From Sweltsa coloradensis (Eukaryota > Arthropoda > Insecta > Plecoptera > Chloroperlidae): a DNA stretch of 64,000 nucleotides. Positions 34,713 through 45,785 of the stretch are shown in pieces; position 1 is the stretch's first letter, and each line of letters begins with the position of its first letter. The notes beneath the pieces were generated by a model. The model was not told the DNA's origin. It saw nothing but the letters and a program-made list of their open reading frames with translations, and did no database searches. Made by a program: the position numbers and the translations under genes. Where the stretch lies: the NCBI GenBank assembly GCA_024449915.1, contig JAMZAV010001748.1, positions 1-64,000 of the forward strand, written 5' to 3'.

Positions 34713-37700
34713 TCGGAATGCGTGTTTCGTGGAACTTATCCTTATTTTTAAATATGAACGGGAACTTAACTTTATGAAGTTCTAGGGAGCTACTCGGAAT
34801 GCGTGTTTCGTGGAACTTGTCTTTATTTTCAAATATGAACGGGAACTTAACTTTATGAAGTTCTAGGGAGCTACTCGGAATGCGTGGTTCGTGAAACTTG
34901 ACCTTATTTTTAAATATGAACGGGAACTTAGACTTTATGAAGTTCTAGGGAGCTACTCGGAATGCGTGTTTCGTGGAACATGTCCTTATTTTTAAATATG
35001 AACGGCAACTTAACTTTATGAAGTTCTAGGGAGCTACTCGGAATGCGTGTTTCGTGGAACTTGTCCTTATTTTTAAATATGAACGGGAACTTAACTTTAT
35101 GAAGTTCTAGGGAGCTACTCGGAATGCGTGTTTCGTGGAACTTGTCCTTATTTTTTAAAAATGAACGGGAACGTAACTTTATGAAGTTCTAGGAGCTACT
35201 CGGAATGCGTGTTTCGTGGAACTTGTCCTTATTTTTAAATATGAACGGGAAACTTAACTTTATGAAGTTCTAGGGAGCTACTCGGAATGCAGTGTTTCGT
35301 GGAACTTGTCCTTATTTTTAAAAATGAACGGGAACTTAACTTTATGAAGTTCTAGGGAGCTACTCGGAATGCGTGTTTCGTGGAACTTGTCCTTATTTTT
35401 TAAATATGAACGGGAACTTACCTTTATGAAGTTCTAGGGAGCTACTCGGAATGCGTGTTTCGTGGAACTTGTCCTTATTTTTAAATATGAACGGGAACTT
35501 AACTTTATGAAGTTCTAGGGAGCTACTCGGAATGCGTGTTTCGTGGAACTTGTCCTTATTTCTAAATATGAACGGGAACTTAACTTTATGAAGTTCTAGG
35601 GAGCTACTCGGAATGCGTGTTTCGTGGAACTTGTCCTTATTTTTTAAATATGAACGGGAACTTAACTTTATGAAGTTCTAGGGAGCTACTCGGAATGCGT
35701 GTTTCGTGGAACTTGTCCTTATTTTTAAAAATGAACGGGAACTTAACTTTATGAAGTTCTAGGGAGCTACTCGGAATGCGTGTTTCGTGGAACTTGTCCT
35801 TATTTTTAAATATGAACGGGAACTTAACTTTATCAAGTTCTAGGGAGCTACTCGGAATGCGTGTTTCGTGGAACTTGTCCTTATTTTTATATATGAACGG
35901 GAACTTAACTTTATGAAGTTCTAGGGAGCTACTCGGAATGCGTGTTTCGTGGAACTTGTCCTTATTTTTATATATGAACGGGAACTTAACTTTATGAAGT
36001 TCTAGGGAGCTACTCGGAATGCGTGTTTCGTGGAACTTGTCCTTATTTTTAAATATGAACGGGAACTTAACTTTATGAAGTTCTAGGGAGCTACTCGGAA
36101 TGCGTGTTTCGTGGAACTTGTCCTTATTTTTATATATGAACGGGAACGTAACTTTATGAAGTTCTAGGGAGCTACTCGGAATGCGTGTTTCGTGGCACTT
36201 GTCCTTATTTTTAAATATGAACGGGAACTTAACTTTATGAAGTTCTAGGGAGCTACTCGGAATGCGTGTTTCGTGGAACTTGTCCTTATTTTTAAATATG
36301 AACGGGAACTTAACTTTATGAAGTTCTAGGGAGCTACTCGGAATGCGTGTTTCGTGGAACTTGTCCTTATTTTTAAATATGAACGGGAACTTAACTTTAT
36401 GAAGTTCTAGGGAGCTACTCGGAATGCGTGTTTCGTGGAACTTGTCCTTATTTTTAAATATGAACGGGAACTTAACTTTATGAAGTTCTAGGGAGCTACG
36501 CGGAATGCGTGTTTCGTGGAACTTGTCCTTATTTTTAAATATGAACGGGAACTTAACTTTATGAAGTTCTAGGGAGCTACTCGGAATGCGTGTTTCGTGG
36601 AACTTGTCCTTATTTTTAAATATGAACGGGAACTTAACTTTATGAAGTTCTAGGGAGCTACTCGGAATGCGTGTTTCGTGAACTTGTCCTTATTTTTAAA
36701 TATGAACGGGAACTTAACTTTATGAAGTTCTAGGGAGCTACTCGGAATGCGTGTTTCGTGGAACTTGTCCTTATTTTTAAATATGAACGGGAACTTAACT
36801 TTATGAAGTTCTAGGGAGCTACTCGGAATGCGTGTTTCGTGGAACTTGTCCTTATTTTTAAATATGAACGGGAACTTAACTTTATGAAGTTCTAGGGAGC
36901 TACTCGGAATGCGTGTTTCGTGGAACTTGTCCTTATTTTTAAATATGAACGGGAACTTAACTTTATGAAGTTCTAGGGAGCTACTCGGAATGCGTGTTTC
37001 GTGGAACTTGTCCTTATTTTTAAATATGAACGGGAACTTAACTTTATGAAGTTCTAGGGAGCTACTCGGAATGCGTGTTTCGTGGAACTTGTCCTTTTTT
37101 TTAAATATGAACGGGAACTTAACTTTATGAAGTTCTAGGGAGCTACTCGGAATGCGTGTTTCGTGGAACTTGTCCTTATTTTTAATATGACGGGAACTTA
37201 ACTTTATGAAGTTCTAGGAGCTACTCGAATGCTGTTTCGTGGAACTTGTCCTTATTTTTAATATGAACGGGAACTTAACTTTATGAAGTTCTAGGGAGCT
37301 ACTCGGAATGCGTGTTTCGTGGCACTTGTCCTTATTTTTAAATATGAACGGGAACTTACCTTTATGAAGTTCTAGGGAGCTACTCGGAATGCGTGTTTCG
37401 TGGAACTTGTCCTTATTTTTAAATATGAACGGGAACTTAACTTTATGAAGTTCTAGGGGGCTACTCGGAATGCGTGTTTCGTGGAACTTGTCCTTATTTT
37501 TAAATATGAACGGGAACTTAACTTTATGAAGTTCTAGGGAGCTACTCGGAATGCGTGTTTCGTGGAACTTGTCCTTATTTTTAAATATGAACGGGAACTT
37601 AACTTTATGAAGTTCTAGGGAGCTACTCGGAATGCGTGTTTCGTGGAACTTGTCCTTTTTTTAAAATATGAACGGGAACTTAACTTATGAAGTTCTAGGG

Positions 37701-39483
37701 AGCTACTCGGAATGCGTGTTTTCGTGGAACTTGTCCTTATTTTTAAATATGAACGGGAACTTAACTTTATGAAGTTCTAGGGAGCTACTCGGAATGCGTG
37801 TTTCGTGGAACTTGTCCTTATTTTTAAATATGAACGGGAACTTAACTTTATGAAGTTCTAGGGAGCTACTCGGAATGCGTGTTTCGTGGAACTTGTCCTT
37901 ATTTTTTAAATATGAACGGGAACTTAACTTTATGAAGTTCTAGGGAGCTACTCGGATGCGTGCTTCGTGGAACTTGTCCTTATTTTTAAATATGAACGGG
38001 AACTTAACTTTATGAAGTTCTAGGGAGCTACTCGGAATGCGTGTTTCGTGGAACTTGTCCTTATTTTTAAATATGAACGGGAACTTAACTTTATGAAGTT
38101 CTAGGGAGCTACTCGGAATGCGTGTTTCGTGGAACTTGTCCTTATTTTTAAATATGAACGGGAACATAACTTTATGAAGTTCTAGGAGCTACTCGGAATG
38201 CGTGTTTTTGTGGAACTTGTCCTTATTTTTAAATATGAACGGGAACTTAACTTTATGAAGTTCTAGGGAGCTACTCGAATGCGTTTTTTCGTGGAACTTG
38301 TCCTTATTTTTAAATATGAACGGAACTTAACTTTATGAAGTTCTAGGAGCTACTCGGATGCGTGTTTCGTGGAACTTGACCTTATTTTTATATATGAACG
38401 GGAACTTAACTTTATGAAGTTCTAGGGAGCTACTCGGAATGCGTGTTTCGTGGAACTTGTCCTTATTTTTAAATATGAACGGGAACTTAACTTTATGAAG
38501 TTCTAGGGAGCTACTCGGAATGCGTGTTTCGTGGAACTTGTCCTTATTTTTAAATATGAACGGGAACTTAACTTTATGAAGTTCTAGGGAGCTACTCGGA
38601 ATGCGTGTTTCGTGGAACTTGTCCTTATTTTTAAATATGAACGGGAACTTAACTTTATGAAGTTCTAGGGAGCTACTCGGAATGCGTGTTTCGTGTACTT
38701 GTCCTTATTTTTAAATATGAACGGGAACTTAACTTTATGAAGTTTCTAGGGAGCTACTCGGAATGCGTGTTTCGTGGAACTTGTCCTTATTTTTAAATAT
38801 GAACGGGAACTTAACTTTATGAAGTTCTAGGGAGCTACTAGAAATGCGTATTTCGTGGAACTTGTCCTTATTTTTAAATATGAATGGGAACTTAACTTTA
38901 TGAAGTTCTAGGGAGCTACTCGGAATGCGTGTTCGAGGAACTTGTCCTTATTTTTAAATATGAACGGGAACTTAACTTTATGAAGTTCTAGGGAGCTACT
39001 CGGAATGCGTGTTTCGTGGAACTTGTCCTTATTTTTAAATATGAACGGGAACTTAACTTTATGAAGTTCTGGGGAGCTACTCGGAATGCGTGTTTCGTGG
39101 AACTTGTACATATTTTTAAATATGAACGGGAACTTAACTTTATGAAGTTCTAGGGAGCTACTCGGAATGCGTGTTTCGTGGAACTTGACCTTATTTTTAA
39201 ATATGAACGGGAACTTAACTTTATAAAGTTCTAGGGAGCTACTCGGAATGCGTGTTTCGTGGAACTTGTCCTTATTTTTAAATATGAACGGGAACTTAAC
39301 TTTATGAAGTTCTAGGGAGCTACTCGGAATGCGGTTGTTTCGTGGAACTTGTCCTTATTTTTAAATATGAACGGGAACTTAACTATATGAACTTCTACGG
39401 AGCTACTCGGAATGCGTGCCTCGCGGAACTTGCCCCTATTCTTAAATATGAACGGGAACTTAACTTTATGAAGTTCTAGGGAG
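34713..39483. repeat. 81-bp satellite array, about 59 tandem units
   Basis: The unit contains CGGAATGCGTGTTTCGTGG, CTTGTCCTTATTTTTAAATA, GAACGGGAACTTAACTTTAT and GAAGTTCTAGGGAGCTACT. The spacing of CGTGTTTCGT from 34721 to 34802 gives exactly 81 bp. Most units differ by single substitutions or 1-2 base indels, and the last two units at the right edge are more diverged. Each unit contains the inverted pair GAACTT...AAGTTC. Because 81 is 27 x 3, the minus strand is open over several units and encodes a 27-residue repeat, but indels break it constantly, so a coding role is unlikely. Confidence 0.97.
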
Positions 39484-39608
39484 TGTATCGGGAAGCGGTG
39501 AGCCGATATGGACTAAAAAATGTGTGGACCACGGATGGTACCATCCTCATCAAGGACGGTACGAAGAAGATTAGAGTTAATAATACTGACGAGTTAAACT
39601 CCACCTAG
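39483..39608 (+). pseudogene. LINE ORF1 C-terminal fragment
   Basis: An open frame of 41 codons beginning directly at the satellite junction. It encodes VYREAVSRYG...NVWTTDGTILIKDG..KIRVNNTDEL and then a stop. The pattern (Tyr-Arg-Glu-Ala, vWt..G.I.ik....i.v....eL) is the usual C-terminal end of ORF1 proteins in CR1/Jockey-type elements. It stands 204 nt before the first ATG of ORF2, a normal ORF1-ORF2 distance. The upstream part of ORF1 is lost. Confidence 0.7.
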
Positions 39609-42600
39609 GCCGACACACAACAACAACCAGGTTAAGGGTGACTTGACCATCATAAACAAACGGTGAAAAGTTCCTTTTTGAACAGTTGGCCAAAATCATT
39701 GTTTTAGTTTATAAGTGAAGCCTAGGCTTGACAAAGTTCTAGGCCTAGTATAGTATTACCTCGCGCGAAGAAAAAGTTAGTTAGATATAGGCACGTACTT
39801 GAACAAGAGAGTATGATGCAACATGTAACTATGTCAACACTCAAATCAATGGTAGATTTCAGGGACCAACACAAAAACAACCTTAAAATACTGTACTTAA
39901 ATGCCAGAAGTATTCGTGGCTCTAAACTAGATGTTCTAAACACATTGATTCTTGTGCAAATGCCCAGTTTGAGGTCATTATAATAACCGAGGTCTGGATA
40001 TCTAATGATGAAACTTCCTACTTTAATCTCCCACACTACACTACAATAGCGAGTTTGCATGTCGACCAACCAGGAAGGGGGAGGTGTAGGGATCTTTATT
40101 AGAGATAACATTAACTACAATGTTGTGAACAGATATAGCGATGATGACAACAGCTACATTCAAGCTGAACTAATAAACCTAGCCTGGATAACGAAGTACA
40201 CTATAGGTGCAGTTTACCGATCCAATAACCCTAAAACCACAACTACAGAAGACTTCCTAAATCTCACTGACACGATCTTGGATAATTACAAAACGTCAGG
40301 CATTCTTGCTGGAGATATAAACATAGACATAAAACCAACTTCAGATAAAACCAACACAACACTTAAACAGTATCAAAACATACTGAATAACAATGGATTC
40401 TATGTAGCTAACACTAAATATCCCACTAGAGTGACAACTAAATCTTCTCATCTTATCGACCATATCATATGTAATACATCAGTGAATCCACTGATTATCT
40501 CAAATATATCGAACAGCTTCTCAGATCATGATATGTTGGCAGTTGAAGTGCTGAAAAGAAACACCCACATAAAAGACAAAAGAAAGTTAACCATACCAAT
40601 AATAGATTATGCTCTGCTCGAAGATTGCTTAACAAATTCTCCAATAAAAATTGATAACAATATGACTGCAGATGACATGTATGAAGAATTTCAGGGTAAA
40701 TTAAATCAGCACATACAAAACAGTACACATGTTAAAACTAAAAAACCTATTGACACCTCAACGTGTCCATGGATGGATGCTTACTTGATTTCACTTATCA
40801 GTAGAAGGAAAAAAATGTATAGAGAAGTGAAGAAACATAACTTTGCTGAACCTTTGCACAATGAATTTAAAAAATTTAGAAATCAGGTGACCAAAGAAAT
40901 AAGGTTTAAAAAAGCAAACTACTTCAACACTAAACTTAATAGCAATCTAAAAGATCCCCAAAAAATGTGGAAGGTTTTGAATGAAATAATGTATAACAAA
41001 AATAAAGGAGGCTCTGTCACTCCTACAATTATTGAAAAGAATGATATAAAAATTACTGACCCTTTCTCTATTGCTAACGAATTCAACAGCTATTTTATAA
41101 ATGTTGGGAATGACTTAGCCAAACAAATTCCTACATCTCCTAATGATACCGTAACTTACACTCACTTACCAGACAACAGCCATCAATCTTTTTTCCTTAT
41201 TCCAACAGACAAAATCGAAGTGTCTCGCACAATCCAAGGACTAAAAAACAGTAGAGCAACGGGTAAAGATGGCATTCCCACAAGTATTCTTAAACGCTAT
41301 CACAAACAGCTATCCGAACCATTGAGCACTATAATAAATAAATCAATGACCTCAGGTAAAATGCCAACAAACCTCAAAGTTGCTAAGGTTATTCCAATAT
41401 TAAAGGGGGGAAGTCAACAGAGATAGGCAATCACCGGCCCATCTCAATCCTTCCAGTAATTTCTAAAATCATTGAAAGGATAGTGAAAGTGAGGCTAGAT
41501 AAATACTTGCACAAGATAAAATTTCTGTATAATGGTCAATACGGCTTTCGCAACCATTCTGGTACGGAACCCGCAATTGTTGATCTTATCTCTAAAATAC
41601 AGGAAAAACTTGATAAGGGTGAATATGTAAGTGGCATTTTTGTAGACTTACAAAAAGCATTTGATACAGTCAATCATGAGATTCTCTGCAGCAAGCTTGA
41701 GAGGATAGGGGTAAGAGGTGTAGCCTTAGAATGGTTTACAAACTACCTCCAAGACAGGAAACAGTTTGTTACTATTGATGGAGTGAATGGAACAGAAGAA
41801 AGCATTAGTTGTGGTGTTCCGCAGGGTTCAATTCTTGGACCTCTTCTTTTTCTTGTGTATATTAACGACCTTTTTCAATCGGGCATATTAGGCCATCTTC
41901 AATCTTTTGCAGACGACACCAGCCTGTTCTACTTTGCAACATCTCTTCAATCTTTGGCTATCGTAATGCAACACGATTTAAACATACTAAGTGAATGGCT
42001 TAGGTTAAATAAGCTCTCCCTCAACATTTTAAAAACCAACTATATGGTGTTTAAATCTCGGAATGAGAATGGAGACAATAATAATTTACAACTAACAGTT
42101 AATAACACACCACTTACTCAAGTATCCATGGTTAAGTACCTTGGGTTAATGCTGGATGACCAACTGTCATGGGAAAAAACACATAGCTCATGTGGAAAAA
42201 AAAATTTTACCTATCACAGGCATTATGAAAAGAATTCTATAATAATAAACGTATCTACTCTTAAGAGTCTCTATTACTCATACATACACAGCCACCTGAT
42301 TTATCTTAACACCATATGGGGAACAGCATCCAAATCAAAACTAAACACTCTAATTGTCACTCAGAATAGAGCAATCCGTAATGTTTTCAACTATCCAAGA
42401 GACATGCATCGCACAGACATGTATAGGAACAATCAAATCCTACCACTTAGACTCGTAAACAAACATCAAACCCTCTCATTTGTGCATAGCATGGTAAACA
42501 AATATTCTCTATGTAATTTAGACTACAATCTAAATAGTAACAAACATGCTTACAATACTCGCAACAAAAATAACCTTTACATTGAACACGTCAACACTTG

Positions 42601-43180
42601 TAAGTTTGGCAGCGTAAATATAAAACATAGAGGTTTCATCCAATATAACAAGCTTCCTACAAAAGTTAAAACGCTAAGGAACCGAGCATTCAGGAAACAA
42701 GTTAGGGAAAGTCTATTGTGTAATGAACTTGAAGACTGTTTTGAGTGAGTGTTTTCAAGTTTGGCTACCTTTAGGGTACCACCATAATCTACAGTAGGCC
42801 ATTACCGTAGTTTGTTGTCTTGTGAGTGACTTCCATCCTAATGTTAAAAAGTCTTGTCTATCTAGCTTGTAGTATCAAATATTTATGTGAAATACTTTAT
42901 CTTAACGTTAAAAGCTTCTTGTCTATCTGTCATGTACAATTTAAATAATCATCTTACTATATTATTTATCTTTTTATGTTCTTGTTTTTGCTTTTCTAGT
43001 GGGTTTATATAATATATTAGTGTAGGCCTAGATCATACTAGGCCTACTAGTAGGGTATTCTCTACTATACTGTAACAGGAGCAGCTGTACTCTTAATATA
43101 AAATACATTAGTATTTAAGTAGTTTGTAAAATTGCCACTGTAAAGAGCGAAAGCTCATTTTGGTCAATAAACACATTACA
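39484..43180 (+). mobile_element. Non-LTR (LINE) retrotransposon, 5'-truncated, inside satellite
   Basis: The element starts inside the C-terminus of ORF1, carries a nearly full ORF2 and ends with a 3' untranslated tail containing AATAAA at 43166-43171. Both flanks are the 81-bp satellite, with about 34 nt of satellite missing at the junction rather than a clear target-site duplication. ORF2 has an apurinic-type endonuclease followed by reverse transcriptase and no RNase H, which suits the CR1/L2/Jockey-like groups. The exact clade is not decided. Frameshifts make this copy inactive. Confidence 0.93.
39813..42748 (+). pseudogene. LINE ORF2: endonuclease plus reverse transcriptase, frameshifted
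   Basis: Starts with MMQHVTMSTLKS and the ILYLNARSIRG endonuclease opening. The frame shifts near 39955 and returns near 40065; between these the ITEVWIS endonuclease motif reads in another frame. The endonuclease continues with GGGVGIFIRDNI, LAGDINIDI and FSDHDM (terminal SDH). Reverse transcriptase motifs follow: RATGKDGIP; then, after a third shift in the AAAGGGGGG run at 41402-41410, GNHRPISILPVISKIIE; FVDLQKAFDTVNHE (catalytic Asp), VPQGSILGPLLFLVYINDL, FADDTSLF (catalytic Asp pair) and KYLGLMLDD. A further local shift pair is likely at the A-run near 42200. There is no RNase H or zinc knuckle at the C-terminus. The shifts sit at short homopolymers, so assembly error cannot be excluded for some. 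Confidence 0.9.
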
Positions 43181-43556
43181 TATTTTTAAATATGAACTGG
43201 AATTTAACTTTATGAAGTTCTAGGGAGCTACTCGGAATGCGTGTTTCGTGGAACTTGTCCTTATTTTTAAATATGAACGGGAACTTAACTTTATGAAGTT
43301 CTAGGGAGCTACTCGGAATGCGTGTTTCGTGGAACTTGTCCTTATTTTTAAATATAAAACGGGAACTTAACTTATGAAGTTCTAGGGAGCTACTCGGAAT
43401 GCGTGTTCGTGGAAACTTGTCGTTATTTTTAAATATGAACGGGAACTTAACTTTATGAAGTTCTAGGGAGCTACTCGGAATGCGTGTTTCGTGGAACTTG
43501 TCCTTTTTTTTAAATATGAACGGGAACTTAACTTTATGAAGTTCTAGGGAGCTACT
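43181..43556. repeat. 81-bp satellite, distal block of about 4.6 units
   Basis: The same unit and orientation as the large array to the left, separated from it by the non-LTR retrotransposon. It resumes mid-unit at TATTTTTAAATATGAAC, so the two blocks were one array before the insertion. It contains an open minus-strand frame of 136 codons made only of satellite units plus flanking sequence. Confidence 0.95.
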
Positions 43557-43619
43557 TGTCCAGGTCTGGAATGGAGAGATTGACACTGGGATAGATGGGT
43601 TATTTATAAATGATTTGTT

Positions 43620-44060
43620 GTGAGATTGTGTGGCTCGTTGGTCTTGTTGTTAGCGTATCTGCTTCCAATGCAGAAGGTCCAGGGTTCGATTCCCCCTTAA
43701 GTCAGAAGTTTTTTAACTTCTAATTTGGACTTACGTCTATCAGATCTTGTCTTAGGAGTTTGTAAACGGTGACTTTGGAGCCGTCCTAGCAACGAAGCAC
43801 ATAATAAATTCAAAGTTTTTCTGAATCGGCCTTGTTGATTCTGGCGTTGATGCGCTGGTGTTCTTACTGTTCATACCACTGATTGCTATATTTATTTTTT
43901 CTATTAAAAATATCGATCTTTGGTTGGTTATTGCTCACTCGTCGATTGCGTCGGGGCCTGCAGGGTTGGCTTGGTCGCTTTGATTTAAAGTCCCCCACTG
44001 AAAATCAGTTATATAACTGAGTGGGTAGACTCTAAATAAAATTTATTTTATTTATTTATT
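43620..44060 (+). mobile_element. tRNA-Gly(TCC)-derived SINE, family S1, long copy
   Basis: The head resembles tRNA-Gly: GTTGGTCTTGTTGTTAGCGT (box A region), an anticodon arm TCTGC-TTCCAAT-GCAGA and box B GGGTTCGATTCCC. There is no matching acceptor stem. The body continues through TCCTAGCAACGAAGCACATA, ACCACTGATTGC, ATCGATCTTTGGTTGGTTAT and GTCGATTGCGTCGGGGCCTG. It ends in TAAATAAAATTTATTTTATT. Confidence 0.75.
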
Positions 44061-44164
44061 TATTATAGATCTTCTTTTGGGTAGTTGAACAAAAGATAAT
44101 TTTTTTTTTTTTATTTTTTATTATTTATCGGGTTGTTTCGTAGCGGCGGTAGTGATATTTTTCT

Positions 44165-44206
44165 GTCGACGTTTCGAAGACCATGTTGTCTTCATCTTCA
44201 GGACTT
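44165..44206 (-). ncRNA. Hammerhead-ribozyme-like motif, minus strand
   Basis: The inverted copy of the motif: CTGAAGA at 44201-44195, stem II GAAGAC/GTCTTC (44193-44188, 44181-44176), GAAACGTC at 44175-44168. It differs from the plus copy by T instead of A after CTGAAGA, so all core positions are conserved. Confidence 0.45.
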
Positions 44207-44270
44207 GGAATATGATGGCTATCAATATATCTAATAATCAATCAATAATATCTATGAAATATCATATTTC

Positions 44271-44315
44271 AAGTCCTGAAGAAGAAGACAACATGGTCTT
44301 CGAAACGTCGACAGA
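44271..44315 (+). ncRNA. Hammerhead-ribozyme-like motif, plus strand
   Basis: Core CTGAAGA (44276-44282) fits CUGANGA. Stem II is GAAGAC/GTCTTC (44284-44289, 44296-44301) with an AACATG loop. Next come GAAA and ACGTC (44302-44309) with palindromic ACGT, as expected of short stem III dimeric hammerheads. GAC after the cleavage triplet GTC can pair with GTC just before CTGAAGA. Stem I is only 3 bp, so activity is uncertain. Confidence 0.45.
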
Positions 44316-44439
44316 AAAATATCACTACCGCCGCTACGAAACAACCTGATAAATAAAAAAATGTCATCAACGGGTAGCGAGACATTTGAAAGTTTTAAAA
44401 AGATAAATAATCTTTGGTTAAATTACATTTTCAGCGCGT

Positions 44440-44935
44440 AGGCCAACTAGTTTATGAATTTCTATGACCCGTAAAAAAATTGCCAATTTTTTTAAAATTT
44501 TTGAGCTAGGTCCCATCGACAAAAAACTGTTATAAAAAATAACATGGGGACGATCTTTTTGCCCCATGACTGTGGAGGATTTTGAGCTAAAAATATTGGC
44601 TTTCTGTAAATCCGTTTTGTTTTGTTTTAATAATTTGGGAAATGGTTCCTCTAATTATGCTTCCAAGATGGGGTGGATTTTGGAATGCATATTTTCGTGT
44701 TTGTCTGTTTGAGTGTATATTTGTGCACAGTTTCAAGACTCCGTTATAAAGGTCAATTTTAGATTGGTATCGTACGATTGGTATCTCTAGTATCTATGAA
44801 GAAGTCGATTTAAGAAATTTCCCCAAACGCCAATTTTCGCAAATTTCAGGATAACAATCTTTTTTAAAAATCGTGTAAAGTGAAGTCACAGTTAAAAGAT
44901 GTTTTACATTATGACATGTGCTTCACAATGACATT
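44440..44935 (+). repeat. Interspersed repeat J, diverged copy J3
   Basis: GAGCTAGGTCCCATCGAC, GACGATCTTTTTGCCCCATG, GTGGAGGATTTTGA and CAGTTTCAAGACTCCG follow in the J order. The ends are worn. Confidence 0.55.
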
Positions 44936-45099
44936 GTAAAATGCACGAATAAACTGAAATGAAAAATGTAAATATAATGTTTTAAAACTCTCATGTAGTA
45001 TTATGCTCTACATAATTTTTGGGGTTCACAATCTGCCTTGTTGTTTTCTTTCCACCTCTCATTTTTTTAATCCCCGAACATATTTGACAAACGAAGACG

Positions 45100-45599
45100 G
45101 ACAATTCTATTGATCGCAGCAGCTGAGCTTCTAAATGAAGCACTCTTGCTTTCCTCTCTGGCTTGTGGGTCTCGAGGACGTTGCTAGGGGGCGCCTAAGC
45201 AGGGGAGGTGGGCTACAGAGACAAAGGGGCCATGCATGCGTCACACGACTTGCTGACAAAAGAAACGAGAAGAGGGGGTGGGGGGATGGACCCTCAGGGT
45301 GTAAATCAGAACAAGGAACAAGCTATGTATTACTTCCGGTAACCGAAACCTTTCTTTGTTCAGCTCGACGACTGCGATTAAAACCTTGCGAATTTCAAAG
45401 ATAAAAAATCGATATCTTGTATATTCTCAATGTTTACAAAAAGGGGATAAAATAATCTTATTCGACCTTGGACTTATTTACAGCTAGTCAGTATAATAAG
45501 ACTGTGCTCCACAAGTTGTGGTTGGGATCAATTATCAAAATAAATTAATTGTTAAATAATAACGATATCGAAATTTGTATCTTTCGTTTATTTATGAAT
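45100..45599. other. Upstream flank of RANBP3, no gene recognised
   Basis: A locally G-rich stretch (45135-45300) followed by AT-rich sequence. One small open frame at 45135-45404 looks like chance translation of G-rich sequence and resembles no family I know. The stretch may include distal promoter DNA. Confidence 0.3.
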
Positions 45600-45766
45600 G
45601 GCGGGAATATTCGTATGGAAGATTTTGTATTTTATCGCTAGGTGGCAGCATGATATATTTCCATTGATGCCAACATAATTTAAGCGGCACATATGTTGGC
45701 AGCATTTATCTATATTTGTTGCTGTTCGTTGGATTTCGTGTTGTCGTAAAATTCATTTTGTGCAGA
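45600..45766 (+). promoter_or_regulatory. Candidate RANBP3 proximal promoter with CTCF-like word
   Basis: This is the sequence directly upstream of the RANBP3 start codon. It holds TCGCTAGGTGGCAG at 45635-45648, which agrees with the AGRKGGCRS core of the CTCF consensus but less well with its 5' part. No TATA box is in a convincing position. Transcription start and binding are inference. Confidence 0.25.
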
Positions 45767-45785
45767 ATGGCTGATGCTTCAAATG
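45767..45785 (+). CDS. RANBP3: RANBP3 exon 1 (start codon exon)
   Basis: Encodes MADASN plus one base, with a GTAAGT donor directly after. The start was chosen because MAD also opens vertebrate RANBP3 and because the single leftover base restores frame with exon 2. Any 5' untranslated part lies immediately upstream. Confidence 0.85.

Larger units (their letters stand above)
44108..44361. repeat. Inverted-repeat element with hammerhead-like cores
   Basis: Two arms of about 75-100 bp (CGTAGCGGCGGTAGTGATAT and its inverted copy, extending into AT-rich ends) face each other around a 50-bp AT-rich loop. Each arm carries CTGAAGA, a 6-bp hairpin and GAAACGTC. It resembles a head-to-head remnant of Penelope-like or retrozyme-type terminal repeats. 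Confidence 0.65.

Noticed and set aside
34713..39483. CRISPR-like regular array
   Set aside because: There are no unique spacers; the complete 81-bp unit repeats. Eukaryotic context makes it a satellite.
43176..43586. 136-codon minus-strand ORF as a gene
   Set aside because: It is made of satellite units whose length happens to be a multiple of three. Equivalent frames elsewhere in the array are broken by small indels.
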